Shown: positions 41,501-47,937, numbered from the stretch's first letter. The stretch: 64,000 nt of DNA from Tubiluchus corallicola (GCA_030141605.1 JAQGDQ010000220.1:163786-227785); one strand, 5' to 3'. Translations and numbers: made by a program. The notes: generated from the letters alone by a model not told the origin.

Positions 41501-44500
41501 TTACGAATACTACATTTATATAAATACTATATAAATATTTTATATATTCTATAAAAAGCCGGTCCAGATCACGTGACCTAATTTGAGTCTAAAAAATGGA
41601 TGGCCGACATTACCCCACTATAACATACATACATGTACATATTACATAGGTTATCTTAAATCACTTTAATTTCTAATTTTCTTTTTAAATTTTTGTCCAA
41701 TCATAGCAAAATCTTATATGAATCAAAAGAGATCTTTAGCAATTCTTTTTATTTTTTGACTGGAACACCGTTTCTATGGCGATGATAGTAACGTTAGAAA
41801 GAGATGCACCAACTGAAGTTCAGCAGATATTAAGAGCTCCATATGGAGTATGGACAACACTATTCTCACTATTAACAATGTTGTTTTTCAATAAGGTCCT
41901 GCCCTTCCTCACCACTCGCGAGCTGTGAGAGACTTTCCTAATGCAAGATGCCCGACTTTTCAGATTTTTGTCAAATTTGACTAAAAGAAGTGTCTAAGGT
42001 TAAAAGTTCATCTGTGGCGTTTTTAAACATTATTCTTTGCTTGTTAAAAATATGGAAAACGTGTGACCTATGAGACACCCTGTATACAAACAAAACCGAT
42101 AGGAAATGTTAATTTAAAAGGTACAATAAGGTTTTTATCATGATTATAAAATTAGAAAACTAGAGTCTGCATAATTAAATGGTTTTAATTACCTGCTATA
42201 TTAACTCCGGTGACAACGACTGCCAAAATTAAAAATCCAAAACTACCAAAACCGCAAACCTAAAATTATGGATTTGAATAATTCAACACTTCAACCAAGC
42301 ATTTTTTATTATTAAATTGTGTTTGAAAGGTCATAGAATGAGCACAATTTTTAAACAGATTATTAGCATTTCTACTGCAGAACAAAATCAAGCAATACGC
42401 AAAACCTTTGCGAGACCGCTTTCTATGGTTGGAAAATTTATTCGAAAATCTTAAAAACTTCGAATTCAGTTTTAAATTCAGTTCTTTTTGAATTCGAAAG
42501 TCAAAAACACGATCAGATTCAATTCGTTTTTTTGATAGAGAATGCTCACCCCAATAAAAAGCTGTTTGCGCACAAGACAAACGTACATTTGGTGACAATT
42601 TGTAATGTGTATGAGCTTATACAGAGTATCGATTCAACCCACCACGCTTCTCATTCAGCTTAACTTCGCAAAAAACCACCAGGGGTCGTTTAAGACAACA
42701 CTGTCGCACAAGAGTAGAAATGGTAGGCAAACAGAGGCGAACACGAACACCTGGAATTCTGTTGTTGATCTAAAACCTTCCCAAACAAACCACCTTCGCA
42801 GACAATGTTGACGAAGAAGAAAAGGTGCAAAAGCGCGTCGTTGTTTTCGGGCAATTTTTAGCATATTTTAAGACAACAGGATGGGATTGTGGAAAAACAC
42901 TTGCCCCACACACTTCACTACCTGTTTGTTTTCATTAAAACCTGTTGGCTCAGTGAAAAAACCTTGTCAAACTGCTGGCAATGAATTCTTCACAACAGAG
43001 CCTTGCCAATGGAGCTTTCTTGAAGGAAAAGTTTATAAGGTATCCACATGTGTTTGTTGAACCCAATTAAACTGCCTCATCTAGAAATTAGGTCCGACCA
43101 GCTGGTAATTTAACATACACACCGAGTCTGGACTTTTTCCCGTCTCGGTCCTACTGTTCACATTATGTCCGACTTCCATGGACATTTTTCGTGCCTCAGA
43201 GCCCGCTTAATCAGATATTGTCACTTTGCCAGCTATTGTCACGTTTGGTTCTTTGCTCTGCATGTCACACAAAAACAATCGAAGATAAAGGGTGGACATA
43301 TAGGAAGATAACGGGTGGACATATATAAGGTCGGTGAAGCGAAAGAAAACTTCCCTTCTCACAAACTTGAACCAAGTGTCTGTAACGTACATTTTGCAGA
43401 CTAAACAGAAAAGACCTTAATCTGTCCTTAAGTTTTTCTGAAATGCTTACACTGTATTAAATAAGTTGTAAAAATTTTTGTATATCTGAAAATGTGGATG
43501 TTATTCACAGCACGTGGTGCCACTTCTAAAAGCAGAATCAATACCTAGTGACCCTTTAAAGATGATACCCAGATTAATTTATACATATGATTTTTACAAT
43601 AAACTGCGTATCAACCATGTCAATACGCATTCACGCCAGAAATAAAAGAGAAGACAACCAGTTGCGCAATTTATGAACCATCTCATCTCTAAAGAGCTAA
43701 TTCTAACTGCTGGTTGAACCATAAATAGCGTCCCGTCAGACGCGTGGCCACTGATGGAGATGATTCATGCCTAGGCTAATTTGTGCTAATCTGGCAAAAC
43801 TCTGTTTGCACATTGTATTACTGCGCCCGATCAGCCTTCACATGGACAAACACTAACTGAAACGGTTCATGTAACAATTCTACAAGACTGAAAAGCAAGA
43901 TCAGAAGAAATCTACGTCTAAACTTACAAAAAACAAAACTAATAAATTGGATTACCCTGATCGAAAATAATATTGGATTAAACTGGAAAACGTAATAAAT
44001 ACTTATACATTATTTTGTATGAACAAAAATAACTGTACCGTTTGAATATTTAATTGTACTGGGTGATGTATTTTGTGCTTATTGTAGTAACGTGTGTCAA
44101 GATACGCATGTATATTTATTACTTGTATGACATGTATTATTTTATATACGAGTTATATGAATAACTGTATTTGTAAGAGTGTTTGTTTTTTAGATATGTG
44201 CATTTTACTGTAGCCTATATTTTATTTTATTTACTTGTGTATTATACTCTCATACTGGCTCGCAGTTCTATTCTTTTCAGGCCAGGCGTTGCAATATTGC
44301 GCATTAACAGTGTACACCATTCATTACAAGAAAACACCAAATGATGTATCATATTGTATAAAGTATGCAATCATTATTTTACCGCAAATAAATAAATAAA
44401 TATATATACATAAATTAGTTGTAGTGTTTCTTTCATATATGTTTCTAAATAAGAAGTAGAATTTCGACAAAAGTTTGTTTACAAAAATATAAATGAACAA

Positions 44501-47500
44501 ATAATAGTATAAATAATTAAGTAATATGTACATTTTCTTTCCAGTAGTGGAGTTGTAGTTCATAATTTCGCTTCAAAAAATTAATTAATGGGTGTCTGTT
44601 TCATAGGTTAGTAGATACTTGAAAGTGTTCTCAGAATTCATCATTATTCACTTATTCCATATTTAACTTGAAATATGTTAAAATTATAAAATGTGGCTAT
44701 GATACAAAAATTTTGGAATTTTTAACTGCCACTATATTGTGCACTAAAATGGTAATTTCCATCGCAGTCTATCGTCGTTATTGATTTTATTTCGAGCCTA
44801 AAGATTCTGAATTTTTTTAGATCTCAATGGCCAATATACGTATTTTACAATCGTAAAATTTTATACCCTAATCATGGCCATTGTGAACTATTGTATATAC
44901 ATAAAATCAAAGCAGAACAAAGAGTCAAACGGGGGCGGTTATAAAATGCAAAAACCGGCACAAATTTTTTACGCTTATTAATAAAATGGCCTGATTTGAC
45001 GCCACCGCACACAGTGAAATATGCAGATTTTTACCCGCCATAAAATATGTGTCGTGAAAACAGAAACTAACAAATTGCACTTTTGCTTTAAATGATTCAA
45101 TCAGTGTAACTCATAGAAGCCGCAGGGGGAATATTTTCACTCACACAATTTAAAATTCGTGATTTGCAGGCATTTCAGACGCCAGTGGAACAAATTAATT
45201 TATAACATGGAAATAATACTAATCAATTTGTTAAAAGTATCACTGAAACAGCCTGCTATTAGCGGCTCTTGTAGATTTTTGGTTTCAGGTGTGTAGTAAT
45301 AAATCATTTTTAGACGTAGATAATTGGCAACCAATTTTTCTTTATTGCGTGAAGGAAGAGATCGTACCGTGAACTAAACTAACCCATCTTTCTACGAATT
45401 GACCTAGTTATATCCTCTTGAGCTGTATCGAAGCCAATATATAAAAGGAAGGATTTTAATTTCTCGACAGCTGCTGAGCCTGTTATACGCGCAATTTAAA
45501 CACATTTTAGAAGTTTGGTTTTCACTTTTAAAAACTTCCCTCGAGAGAACTTTTAAGCGAAGAAGGACTATAGAAGATGGTGCACGGACAAAGCGAGCGG
45601 CGCACAAGAGTGGAGAAACACAGTTCGCGATCTCAGCAGGACTCCACCTGACGGAAGATGATTAAAAACTAACACGATTACGTACAGCTACACTTTTATT
45701 TGTTTCAGAGGTCCTGGCATAGCAGAACAGAAAATGTTTAATATACGTAATTTGTCAAATTTGAGAAGTTACCATGACGTCAGAGGGCCCATTTTTGAAG
45801 AATTTCGAAGCTTTACTGAAGCATTACGAAACTTAATTCATGAACAGGATGAACTTAACGAGTGGTTTTTTGTTTTATTTTTATTAAGACAATGATTTTG
45901 CGCATTCGTATTTCTTTTCCTACTTTTTGTATAGAATATAAGACAAATATTCTTAAAATGGTGGCGTCTATTAGCTAATTCATCAGTTTAAAATTGGAAA
46001 TTTTCTTAACTAGCATTACTAGAAATATGAACTCTGCCCAGACTGAGATTACATGTAGTAGAAAATTCATAGGTCTTGCCTTAATGTACCGAACCGAAAC
46101 GCTTCCAATTTTTGAACATATTTAATACACCTACAACAAAACCATTTTAACTTACCTTGTCATTTATATATTCATAATACACGAACTCAAATTTAAATTA
46201 TACACTTTTGACTGTAAAACCAGGAGAATCAAAATCCAAACAAACAAAGATGATTCTACACTGATTTGACTGCCAAAATTTATGCGTATTTTTAATAACT
46301 GCTTCTGGACAACTCTTTCGATTATTTACGTCTTCGTTTTCCAAAAGTTATAGTTTAAAAGGTAAATAAACGCATTCTACAGTTTGTTCACTTTTAGTAT
46401 ATGTAACTTATTCACAAGTTTACACACGTTATTCAATAGCTTTTCTGCATAGTGCGGCTCACTACAAGCCAGATTGGGCATGACGAAGGACAACCCTATA
46501 AAATGATCCACTGAACCGACAGAGGTGCCTTAGCCACGTTTGGATGTACACACATTTGCCCTCAACAAAGCAAACAGCCAGAATCAGTATGGCAAATGAA
46601 AATTGCCAAAGTGTGTATTGAACCCACGAGCCATTCACGTGAAGCGCGGAAGCACGACCACTCAGATATGAAGCATTCCACGAAAATATAATTTTAAGCA
46701 GTAGTTACAAATTACCCCAATGATTCCCTTTGTGAAATACCACAAGCCACCACAAGCACCACCACCCCTATTATTAGTACTACTATTACCACAGCTAGAG
46801 GTTTACCTAATTTTCCATTTTGTAAACATTCCTTGCTATAGCTCAATTAATGCAGCACAAACTCACACGGATTTCGCAACAGTAATCGCCGTTGACGTCT
46901 TGTGACGTCACGCCACATTACGAGAAACCCCACTCGCAGCCAGGGGGCACTCCAGATGACACTAATCAGCGAAAATGCGGCGGAGAGCCGGCTTGATGCT
47001 AATTAACGCTGACTCATTCATTTTAAGCAAACAGCTTCAAACACAACACTATACACTTCAAAGACACGTCTCCAAGATGATTTCATTATAGGCAAGATCT
47101 TGCTAGGCAGAGATGCGGTAATGTAAATGAGTTTAAGTTATCACCAGCAGGCAAAGCTTCAGTTCTCTGGGAAATTCATTGAATCGTACACTGGATAGAC
47201 AAGTTAGCATAAGTTTTGTTAATTAATATGAGTAAAAAAACTCGCTTAATTTTATTTGGCGTATGTAACATTTAAAAAGCTTTTAGAATGTGGCCGCCTA
47301 CAGTTAAGGATCTAGGTAGATCTAGATTAAAGATCTGTTTTTTTTCTCCTGACCTACTTCTATGCACGACTTATCCCACGCTGCACGTTTCCAATACTTC
47401 AAGCTTTTCAATATAACAACCTTATAACCTATAAATGGATAGTTCACTTTGGGCAAATTCCAAACTCACCCGTTTGTGCTTGTGTAGCCACCAGATGTCG

Positions 47501-47623
47501 TACGGAAGTTGAAAGTCCTCTTCATTTTCCAACATGTCCGCACCGTCCTCCTCGGGAGGAGGCAGAAGCGGAACGCGGGGGAATGCGTCCTCGTTGTCGT
47601 CATCACTGTCGCCATTGTTATAG
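11218..47623 (-). CDS. ASH1L: Histone H3K36 methyltransferase ASH1/ASH1L, C-terminal 942 residues in 19 exons (5' partial)
   Basis: Nineteen exons join in phase into 942 residues ending in a stop. In order (residues of this fragment): FQLP motif followed by YDIWW (37-45), matching the FxLP site by which ASH1L binds MRG15; AWS cysteine cluster (about 77-125); SET (about 130-255) with [18 protein letters not shown] and [10 protein letters not shown], the cofactor and catalytic motifs; post-[11 protein letters not shown] (263-270); bromodomain (about 400-545) with the Asn of FRNAQKYHG; C4HC3 PHD finger (about 567-613); BAH (about 635-790) with [12 protein letters not shown]; and a tail with DVTYLLEG. 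This is the domain order of vertebrate ASH1L; fly ASH1 lacks the bromodomain. The enzyme dimethylates H3K36 in chromatin and opposes Polycomb silencing. The N-terminal part, about two thirds of the human protein, is not visible. Introns range from under 0.2 to almost 10 kb. No frameshift or stop interrupts it, so it looks functional. Confidence 0.97.
11365..12309 (-). other. ASH1 intron 18, unique part
   Basis: AT-rich intron between the last two exons. The open frames at 11451-11660 and 11817-12005 show no recognisable domain and are not spliced into anything. No other feature seen. Confidence 0.5.
12310..12622 (-). mobile_element. tRNA-Gly-derived SINE with duplicated body
   Basis: On the - strand, 12622 to about 12556 reads as a tRNA head: box A-like TAGCTCATTGGTAGG, an anticodon arm TTCCCATGCGGGAG (loop CCC, glycine type) and box B-like AGGTTCAATTTCC. 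A body follows to about 12412, and the body (with ATCCAAGATGGTCCAGATTA on the + strand) is then repeated almost exactly at 12310-12411. A diverged copy without a clear head is at 37285-37480. The D and T arms are too degraded for a working tRNA. Confidence 0.8.
12651..12806 (-). CDS. ASH1L: ASH1 exon, C-terminal linker
   Basis: Encodes [18 protein letters not shown], a serine-rich basic stretch and [26 protein letters not shown] corresponds to human PHYVPDNYKR; the rest is poorly conserved. Donor GTGAGA. Its 5' splice site lies only about 30 bases from a tRNA-derived SINE in the intron. Confidence 0.9.
12807..13880 (-). other. ASH1 intron 17
   Basis: About 1.07 kb of AT-rich sequence between the 73-bp exon and the linker exon. 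No dispersed repeat family, RNA gene or open frame with a recognisable product. Confidence 0.5.
13881..13953 (-). CDS. ASH1L: ASH1 73-bp exon after BAH
   Basis: Encodes [20 protein letters not shown] then RTYS. Matches human [20 protein letters not shown]. Acceptor TATTACAG, donor GTAAGTG. Too short for ORF calling, located by homology and phase. Confidence 0.93.
14152..14333 (-). CDS. ASH1L: ASH1 exon, BAH domain C-terminal half
   Basis: Encodes [20 protein letters not shown], then [20 protein letters not shown] and [10 protein letters not shown]. Very close to human ASH1L. The donor is a weak GTTTGT at 14151; no better GT keeps the phase, and the join gives the expected NRIRYPIC (human NRNRYPVC). 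Confidence 0.92.
14476..14560 (-). CDS. ASH1L: ASH1 85-bp exon, BAH domain
   Basis: Encodes [20 protein letters not shown] and SRRFFPNE. Human ASH1L has [20 protein letters not shown] at the same place. The G-x-x-Y-x-R-P-x-x-T core is typical of BAH domains. Acceptor TTATAG, donor GTATGT. Confidence 0.95.
14811..15054 (-). CDS. ASH1L: ASH1 exon, BAH domain with Pro/Thr/Ala-rich insert
   Basis: Encodes [14 protein letters not shown], a low-complexity stretch ([20 protein letters not shown]) and then [14 protein letters not shown]. The ends match human GDCVYLMRD and DKLDIFRIEKLWKNE, but about 30-35 residues extra lie between them. The insert stays in frame and the splice sites are sound, so it is probably a surface loop. 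Confidence 0.93.
15178..16215 (-). mobile_element. LINE (non-LTR retrotransposon) 3' fragment with decayed reverse transcriptase
   Basis: Three - strand frames, in order 16199-16008, 15998-15813 and 15489-15256, carry pieces of a LINE ORF2 end: [12 protein letters not shown] and [12 protein letters not shown] (end of the reverse transcriptase palm/thumb), [18 protein letters not shown] and [12 protein letters not shown] (the ACVTSALLYG..W motif after the RT), and a CNIC zinc-knuckle-like piece. Frame changes and stops separate them, so the copy is dead. The 3' end carries a short CTA repeat tail (near 15180-15190). It sits inside ASH1 intron 13. Confidence 0.8.
16345..16505. repeat. ATT / ATGATT microsatellite
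   Basis: A block of ATGATT hexamers flanked by ATT trinucleotide repeats. The open frames through it (poly-Ile or poly-Asn with His) are artefacts. Confidence 0.98.
16688..17322. mobile_element. DNA-transposon-like element, family C, copy 2
   Basis: The left end GCAGGACTCCATGT (near 16688) and the right end ACATGGAGTCCTAC (near 17305-17320) are inverted repeats. Internal blocks are shared with the element at 6655-8130 (GCATTAGCTTATCATTG, GACCAGGAAGCCAATCA). About 635 bp and non-coding, so a MITE-like form. It ends about 40 bp from ASH1 exon 17363-17453. Confidence 0.65.
17363..17453 (-). CDS. ASH1L: ASH1 exon, PHD-BAH connection
   Basis: Thirty codons: [18 protein letters not shown] then [12 protein letters not shown], plus one base of the next glycine. 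Matches human EVPMIPRPHYAQPGCVYF. It opens the BAH domain. Confidence 0.93.
17454..17905 (-). other. ASH1 intron 12
   Basis: A 452-bp AT-rich intron between the PHD exon and the PHD-BAH connecting exon. No additional feature recognised. Confidence 0.6.
17906..18090 (-). CDS. ASH1L: ASH1 exon, PHD finger
   Basis: An acidic run ([10 protein letters not shown]) precedes [29 protein letters not shown] and [10 protein letters not shown]. The eight ligands form the C4HC3 set of a PHD finger, with the DEGLMIQC and WQH motifs shared with human ASH1L. Acceptor TTTTACAAG (non-CAG but AG), donor GTATGTG. Confidence 0.97.
18091..18538 (-). other. ASH1 intron 11
   Basis: A 448-bp intron between the bromodomain-end exon and the PHD exon. 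The open frames crossing it are shadows and contain no recognisable motif. Confidence 0.6.
18539..18710 (-). CDS. ASH1L: ASH1 exon, end of bromodomain and linker
   Basis: Starts [17 protein letters not shown], completing the RNAQ-KYHG motif with the preceding exon, then [20 protein letters not shown] and a basic, polar linker ([17 protein letters not shown]). Acceptor CTAATAG, donor GTAAGA. Confidence 0.92.
18890..19320. repeat. Minisatellite, 40-bp unit, about ten copies, inside ASH1 intron 10
   Basis: Units repeat with a 40-bp period (for example starts at 19085, 19125 and 19165), each with GCATGTACATGCCTCA or a variant, then CAGTCAGCAGTGT and GTATGA. It fills most of the 692-bp intron between exons 19403-19535 and 18539-18710. 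Copies near the right side are the most uniform. Confidence 0.95.
19403..19535 (-). CDS. ASH1L: ASH1 exon, bromodomain ZA/BC region
   Basis: Encodes [18 protein letters not shown], then [20 protein letters not shown] and RNAQ. The PEYY-x5-PIDL block and the RNA[Q/E] that supplies the acetyl-lysine-binding Asn are typical of bromodomains. Acceptor CCCTAG, donor GTAACA. Confidence 0.96.
19715..20240 (-). repeat. Dispersed repeat family B, reversed copy
   Basis: Read on the - strand it parallels the copies at 27300, 32028, 34445 and 54530 over its whole length: AACTTTCCATACAAAGTTAT, a TAACTAGAAAAGGAAAT-like block, AAAATGGCTGTGTCTAATGG, and an end on TTTAAGCTTTATTTATGA. It occupies almost all of ASH1 intron 9. 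Confidence 0.7.
20264..20471 (-). CDS. ASH1L: ASH1 exon, start of bromodomain
   Basis: Encodes [20 protein letters not shown], then [19 protein letters not shown] and ends LVNLPSKK plus a split lysine codon. This is the first helix region of the ASH1-type bromodomain. Donor GTAACA at 20263. Confidence 0.95.
20885..21098 (-). CDS. ASH1L: ASH1 exon, linker between SET and bromodomain; two in-phase donors
   Basis: Encodes [13 protein letters not shown], then [20 protein letters not shown], matching human [20 protein letters not shown]. The GRPP tetrapeptide resembles an AT-hook core. Main donor GTAAGG at 20884; a second, arguably stronger donor GTGAGT at 20920 has the same phase and would shorten the protein by 12 residues. 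Confidence 0.93.
21099..21628 (-). other. ASH1 intron 7
   Basis: A 530-bp AT-rich intron. Nothing else recognised. Confidence 0.55.
21629..21784 (-). CDS. ASH1L: ASH1 exon, post-SET zinc motif and basic linker
   Basis: Begins [20 protein letters not shown], which is the C-x-C-x4-C post-SET zinc site, then a basic linker ([18 protein letters not shown]) leading on to KDGKKP. Follows the largest intron seen (about 9.8 kb). Phase 0 at both ends. Confidence 0.95.
22150..22260. repeat. Interrupted CAA/CAG trinucleotide tract
   Basis: Imperfect run of AAC, AGC and CAA triplets. It would read as glutamine or asparagine runs, but no open frame or splice context supports translation. Confidence 0.8.
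23230..23540 (+). repeat. Dispersed repeat family E, copy 1
   Basis: The block GAAGAACAAGTCACTTATC, then CTGGGTTTATGTTAC and AAATTTGCAAACAC, has a counterpart at 56035-56200. The extent is uncertain because the right part diverges. Confidence 0.4.
25590..25940. promoter_or_regulatory. Candidate conserved non-coding island
   Basis: Balanced, non-repetitive sequence unlike the flanking AT-rich and T-rich simple sequence. It contains CGGATTATGG at 25816-25825, a K50-homeodomain (Otx/Gsc-type) site also found at 30581-30590. The open frame at 25680-25937 has no recognised domain. Regulatory function is inference. Confidence 0.3.
26365..26515. repeat. GA microsatellite
   Basis: A long GA run preceded by GGGA-rich interruptions. 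Ser-Leu and Arg-Glu open frames through it are artefacts. Confidence 0.98.
27300..27800 (+). repeat. Dispersed repeat family B, copy 2
   Basis: Shares AATTTTAAAGTATATCCCA, TGTCACCTGGTAAAACAGTA, AAAATGGCTGCATCTAACAG and TTTTATACAGTGTTACTGC with the other B copies. No coding potential. Confidence 0.75.
28300..28345 (+). other. Box B-like tRNA relic
   Basis: GGGTTCAACTCCC at about 28324-28336 is a good pol III box B, preceded by sequence that does not fold into a full tRNA. Possibly a SINE relic. Confidence 0.25.
29084..29476. mobile_element. MITE-like element, family D, copy 1
   Basis: The edges GGAGTGAGCA and TGCTCATCC are near inverted repeats, and the inside is rich in ATTCGAATT palindromes. 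It parallels 42258-42552 over GAATAATTCA, GCAGAATAAAATCAAG and the right end. Non-coding. Confidence 0.55.
30180..30960. promoter_or_regulatory. Candidate conserved non-coding island with CTCF- and homeodomain-like sites
   Basis: About 780 bp of non-repetitive, GC-richer sequence in ASH1 intron 6. It has TAATCC at 30559-30564 next to TTTGCATAA (POU-like), CGGATTATGG at 30581-30590, and CCGCTAGAGGGCG at 30831-30843, which is one base from the CTCF core. The 121-codon open frame at 30201-30566 on the - strand has no recognised domain. Function is inferred from composition and motifs only. Confidence 0.35.
31571..31682 (-). CDS. ASH1L: ASH1 exon, end of SET
   Basis: Encodes [20 protein letters not shown] followed by [17 protein letters not shown]. 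The tyrosine of ELTYDY is the conserved catalytic-site tyrosine. The WSVNG segment corresponds to the autoinhibitory loop described for human ASH1L. Acceptor TTCTTGCAG, donor GTATGTG. Confidence 0.96.
31683..32027 (-). other. ASH1 intron 5, start
   Basis: Intron between the two SET exons (whole intron 31683-35259). This first part holds no recognisable feature. Confidence 0.5.
32028..32520 (+). repeat. Dispersed repeat family B, copy 3
   Basis: Same order of blocks as the other B copies, for example GGGAATTTTACAGTATAACC, GCCACCTAGTAAAACAGC, CACCAAAAACACATCATTGA and GTTTTATACAGTGTTACTGC. Confidence 0.72.
33190..33320. repeat. Simple sequence, AATG/AATA/AAAC tetramers
   Basis: Mixed AATG, AATA and AAAC tetranucleotide runs. 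Similar degenerate tracts recur at 51830-52190 and 63230-63330. Confidence 0.85.
33840..34200. promoter_or_regulatory. Candidate conserved non-coding island
   Basis: Balanced, non-repetitive sequence within ASH1 intron 5, between simple repeats and a family B copy. No exon or motif strong enough to name a function. The call rests only on composition. Confidence 0.22.
34445..34965 (+). repeat. Dispersed repeat family B, copy 4
   Basis: Full-length-looking copy: GGAATTTTAAAGTACAGCCC, TGTCACCTGGTAAAACAGTA, CACATTATTGATCTTACTGA, and the end TAAGCTTTATTTATGAGTGT. It ends about 300 bp upstream of the SET exon coordinates at 35260-35458. Confidence 0.75.
35260..35458 (-). CDS. ASH1L: ASH1 exon, SET catalytic core
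   Basis: Encodes [16 protein letters not shown], then [16 protein letters not shown] and [16 protein letters not shown]. The NHSCxPNC motif forms part of the cofactor pocket and the SET pseudoknot. Nearly collinear with human ASH1L. Acceptor TTTGCAG, donor GTGAGTG. Confidence 0.97.
35459..37284 (-). other. ASH1 intron 4, main part
   Basis: AT-rich. The segment 36390-36810 ends in an AATAAAGG hexamer and a short TTCAAA repeat, like the 3' end of an old retrotransposon, but no reverse-transcriptase frame is visible. Open frames here show no domain. Confidence 0.4.
37285..37480 (-). mobile_element. Diverged SINE copy
   Basis: The block with GTGGTCCATATTATCATTA, TGTTACTTCGACAAACC and AAGAACTAGCGGTACCA parallels the SINE body at 12330-12530. 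The tRNA-like head (to about 37480) is strongly decayed. Confidence 0.65.
37481..37735. repeat. Minisatellite, about 37-bp unit, about seven copies
   Basis: Degenerate units with GAATACAAAACATATGA followed by a GAACATGGCCTAA-like block. It abuts the weak donor of ASH1 exon 37742-37896 at only a few bases' distance and joins directly to the SINE at 37285-37480. Confidence 0.88.
37742..37896 (-). CDS. ASH1L: ASH1 exon, end of AWS and start of SET
   Basis: Encodes [17 protein letters not shown] (remaining AWS zinc ligands), [10 protein letters not shown] and then [17 protein letters not shown], the G-x-G region of SET that contacts S-adenosylmethionine. The donor is the weak GTTAAT at 37741, but the phase-1 join to the next exon ([14 protein letters not shown]) is exact. 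A minisatellite starts only a few bases downstream in the intron. Confidence 0.93.
37897..38661 (-). other. ASH1 intron 3
   Basis: A 765-bp intron between the two AWS exons. Overlapping - strand open frames here have no recognised motif. Nothing else seen. Confidence 0.55.
38662..38773 (-). CDS. ASH1L: ASH1 exon, start of AWS domain
   Basis: Encodes [14 protein letters not shown] then [20 protein letters not shown] and LNR across the junction. The spaced cysteines are the first zinc ligands of the AWS (associated with SET) domain. Acceptor TTATTTTCAG, donor GTAAGAA at 38661. Confidence 0.94.
38774..39696 (-). other. ASH1 intron 2
   Basis: A 923-bp AT-rich intron, no additional feature recognised. 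Confidence 0.55.
39697..39748 (-). CDS. ASH1L: ASH1 52-bp microexon
   Basis: Only 17 codons plus one base, encoding [17 protein letters not shown]. The last residues correspond to the human LYKKIRSN before the AWS domain. Acceptor TTTTTTCAG, donor GTAAGTA. Too short for ordinary ORF search; the phase (0 in, 1 out) fits both neighbours exactly. Confidence 0.9.
39840..40445 (-). repeat. Dispersed repeat family A, reversed copy
   Basis: On the - strand it reads through the family A landmarks: AACATACTATTTTTTCAAGA, TTGCCATTTGCTAGTTAC, GCAGTAGCACTG, TTCAATTTTCGCTTTTG and GATATGAAAAATCA. It is followed at once by a + strand copy, so the two are arranged head to head. Confidence 0.75.
40480..40960 (+). 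repeat. Dispersed repeat family A, + strand copy
   Basis: Best match to the copy at 3297-3960: GAGCACAGCGGTAAAT, TTTTAGTACAACACATTGAA, CTTCAATTTTCGCTTTCGCA and the end TATGAAAAATCGTCCAG. Forms an inverted pair with 39840-40445. Confidence 0.8.
40961..41437. other. ASH1 intron 1, no feature
   Basis: AT-rich intron sequence without recognisable repeats or coding frames. Confidence 0.45.
41438..41618. mobile_element. 181-bp MITE with TA target site (Tc1/mariner-like)
   Basis: The left end reads CTGGGGTAATGTCGGTCA and the right end is its near-perfect inverse (TGGCCGACATTACCCCAC). TA lies directly outside both ends (41436-41437 and 41619-41620). The middle is very AT-rich. Size, inverted ends and TA flanks fit a non-autonomous Tc1/mariner element. 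Confidence 0.8.
42258..42552. mobile_element. MITE-like element, family D, copy 2 (left-truncated)
   Basis: Parallels the right three quarters of 29084-29476: AAAATTATGGATTTGAATAA, CAGAACAAAATCAAGCAATA, CTTCGAATTCAG and the end GAATGCTCACCCC. The left terminus is missing. Confidence 0.5.
42553..46879 (-). other. ASH1 intron 1, remaining part
   Basis: AT-rich with few recognised features. 43970-44410 ends in an AAAT repeat and may be an old retrotransposon tail. A short duplication GGGTGGACATATA occurs twice near 43290-43325. No exon recognised. Confidence 0.4.
46600..46675 (-). other. tRNA-Ser/Leu-like relic
   Basis: On the - strand, TATCTGAGTGGTCGTGCTTC (box A-like) is followed about 30 bases later by GGGTTCAATACAC (box B-like), the spacing of a tRNA with a long variable arm. 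Stems are imperfect, so it is more likely a SINE head or tRNA pseudogene than a tRNA gene. Confidence 0.35.
46880..47060. promoter_or_regulatory. Candidate regulatory island with CRE and CTCF-like site
   Basis: A GC-richer block 400-600 bp from ASH1 exon 47470-47623. A perfect palindromic CRE, TGACGTCA, is at 46903-46910, with a second GACGTC nearby. CCAGGGGGCAC at 46940-46950 resembles a CTCF core. GCTAATTAACGCTGACTCA (near 46997) joins a homeodomain TAATTA with an AP-1/MAF-like half. Regulatory role is inference. Confidence 0.35.
47470..47623 (-). CDS. ASH1L: ASH1 exon with MRG15-binding FxLP motif (first visible exon)
   Basis: Acceptor TTTTAG ends at 47624, donor GTGAGT begins at 47469. 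After one base of a split codon it encodes 51 residues: an acidic, proline-containing stretch, then [14 protein letters not shown]. Human ASH1L has nearly the same sequence (DDFELPYDIWW), and the FxLP is the docking site for MRG15/MORF4L1, which activates the methyltransferase. An in-frame ATG at 47638-47640 lies inside the upstream intron and is not a believable start. Confidence 0.93.
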
Positions 47624-47800
47624 CTAAAACAAAGAAACAATTACATACGTAAACAAAATAACTTGGTAACATACGATCTGTGTGAAACATGTTACAAACT
47701 CTATTGTCTATAGTGTTATTTTTCCATTAAAATAATTTAAGTTTTTTGCAAGACTTATAGAATCTCCACTGACGATTACATTTGCTAAAGATATCCTTTA

Positions 47801-47802
47801 CT

Positions 47803-47855
<53 letters not shown>

Positions 47856-47868
47856 GGGGGAGAGAGAG

Positions 47869-47932
<64 letters not shown>

Positions 47933-47937
47933 AGAGA
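47801..47937. repeat. GA microsatellite
   Basis: GA run with G and A interruptions, about 180 bp upstream of the ASH1 acceptor at 47624. Open frames through it are artefacts. Confidence 0.98.

Noticed and set aside
47638-47640. In-frame ATG as a possible ASH1 start
   Set aside because: It is within the polypyrimidine/acceptor region of the upstream intron; the AG at 47624 and the phase of the exon show that the coding sequence continues upstream.
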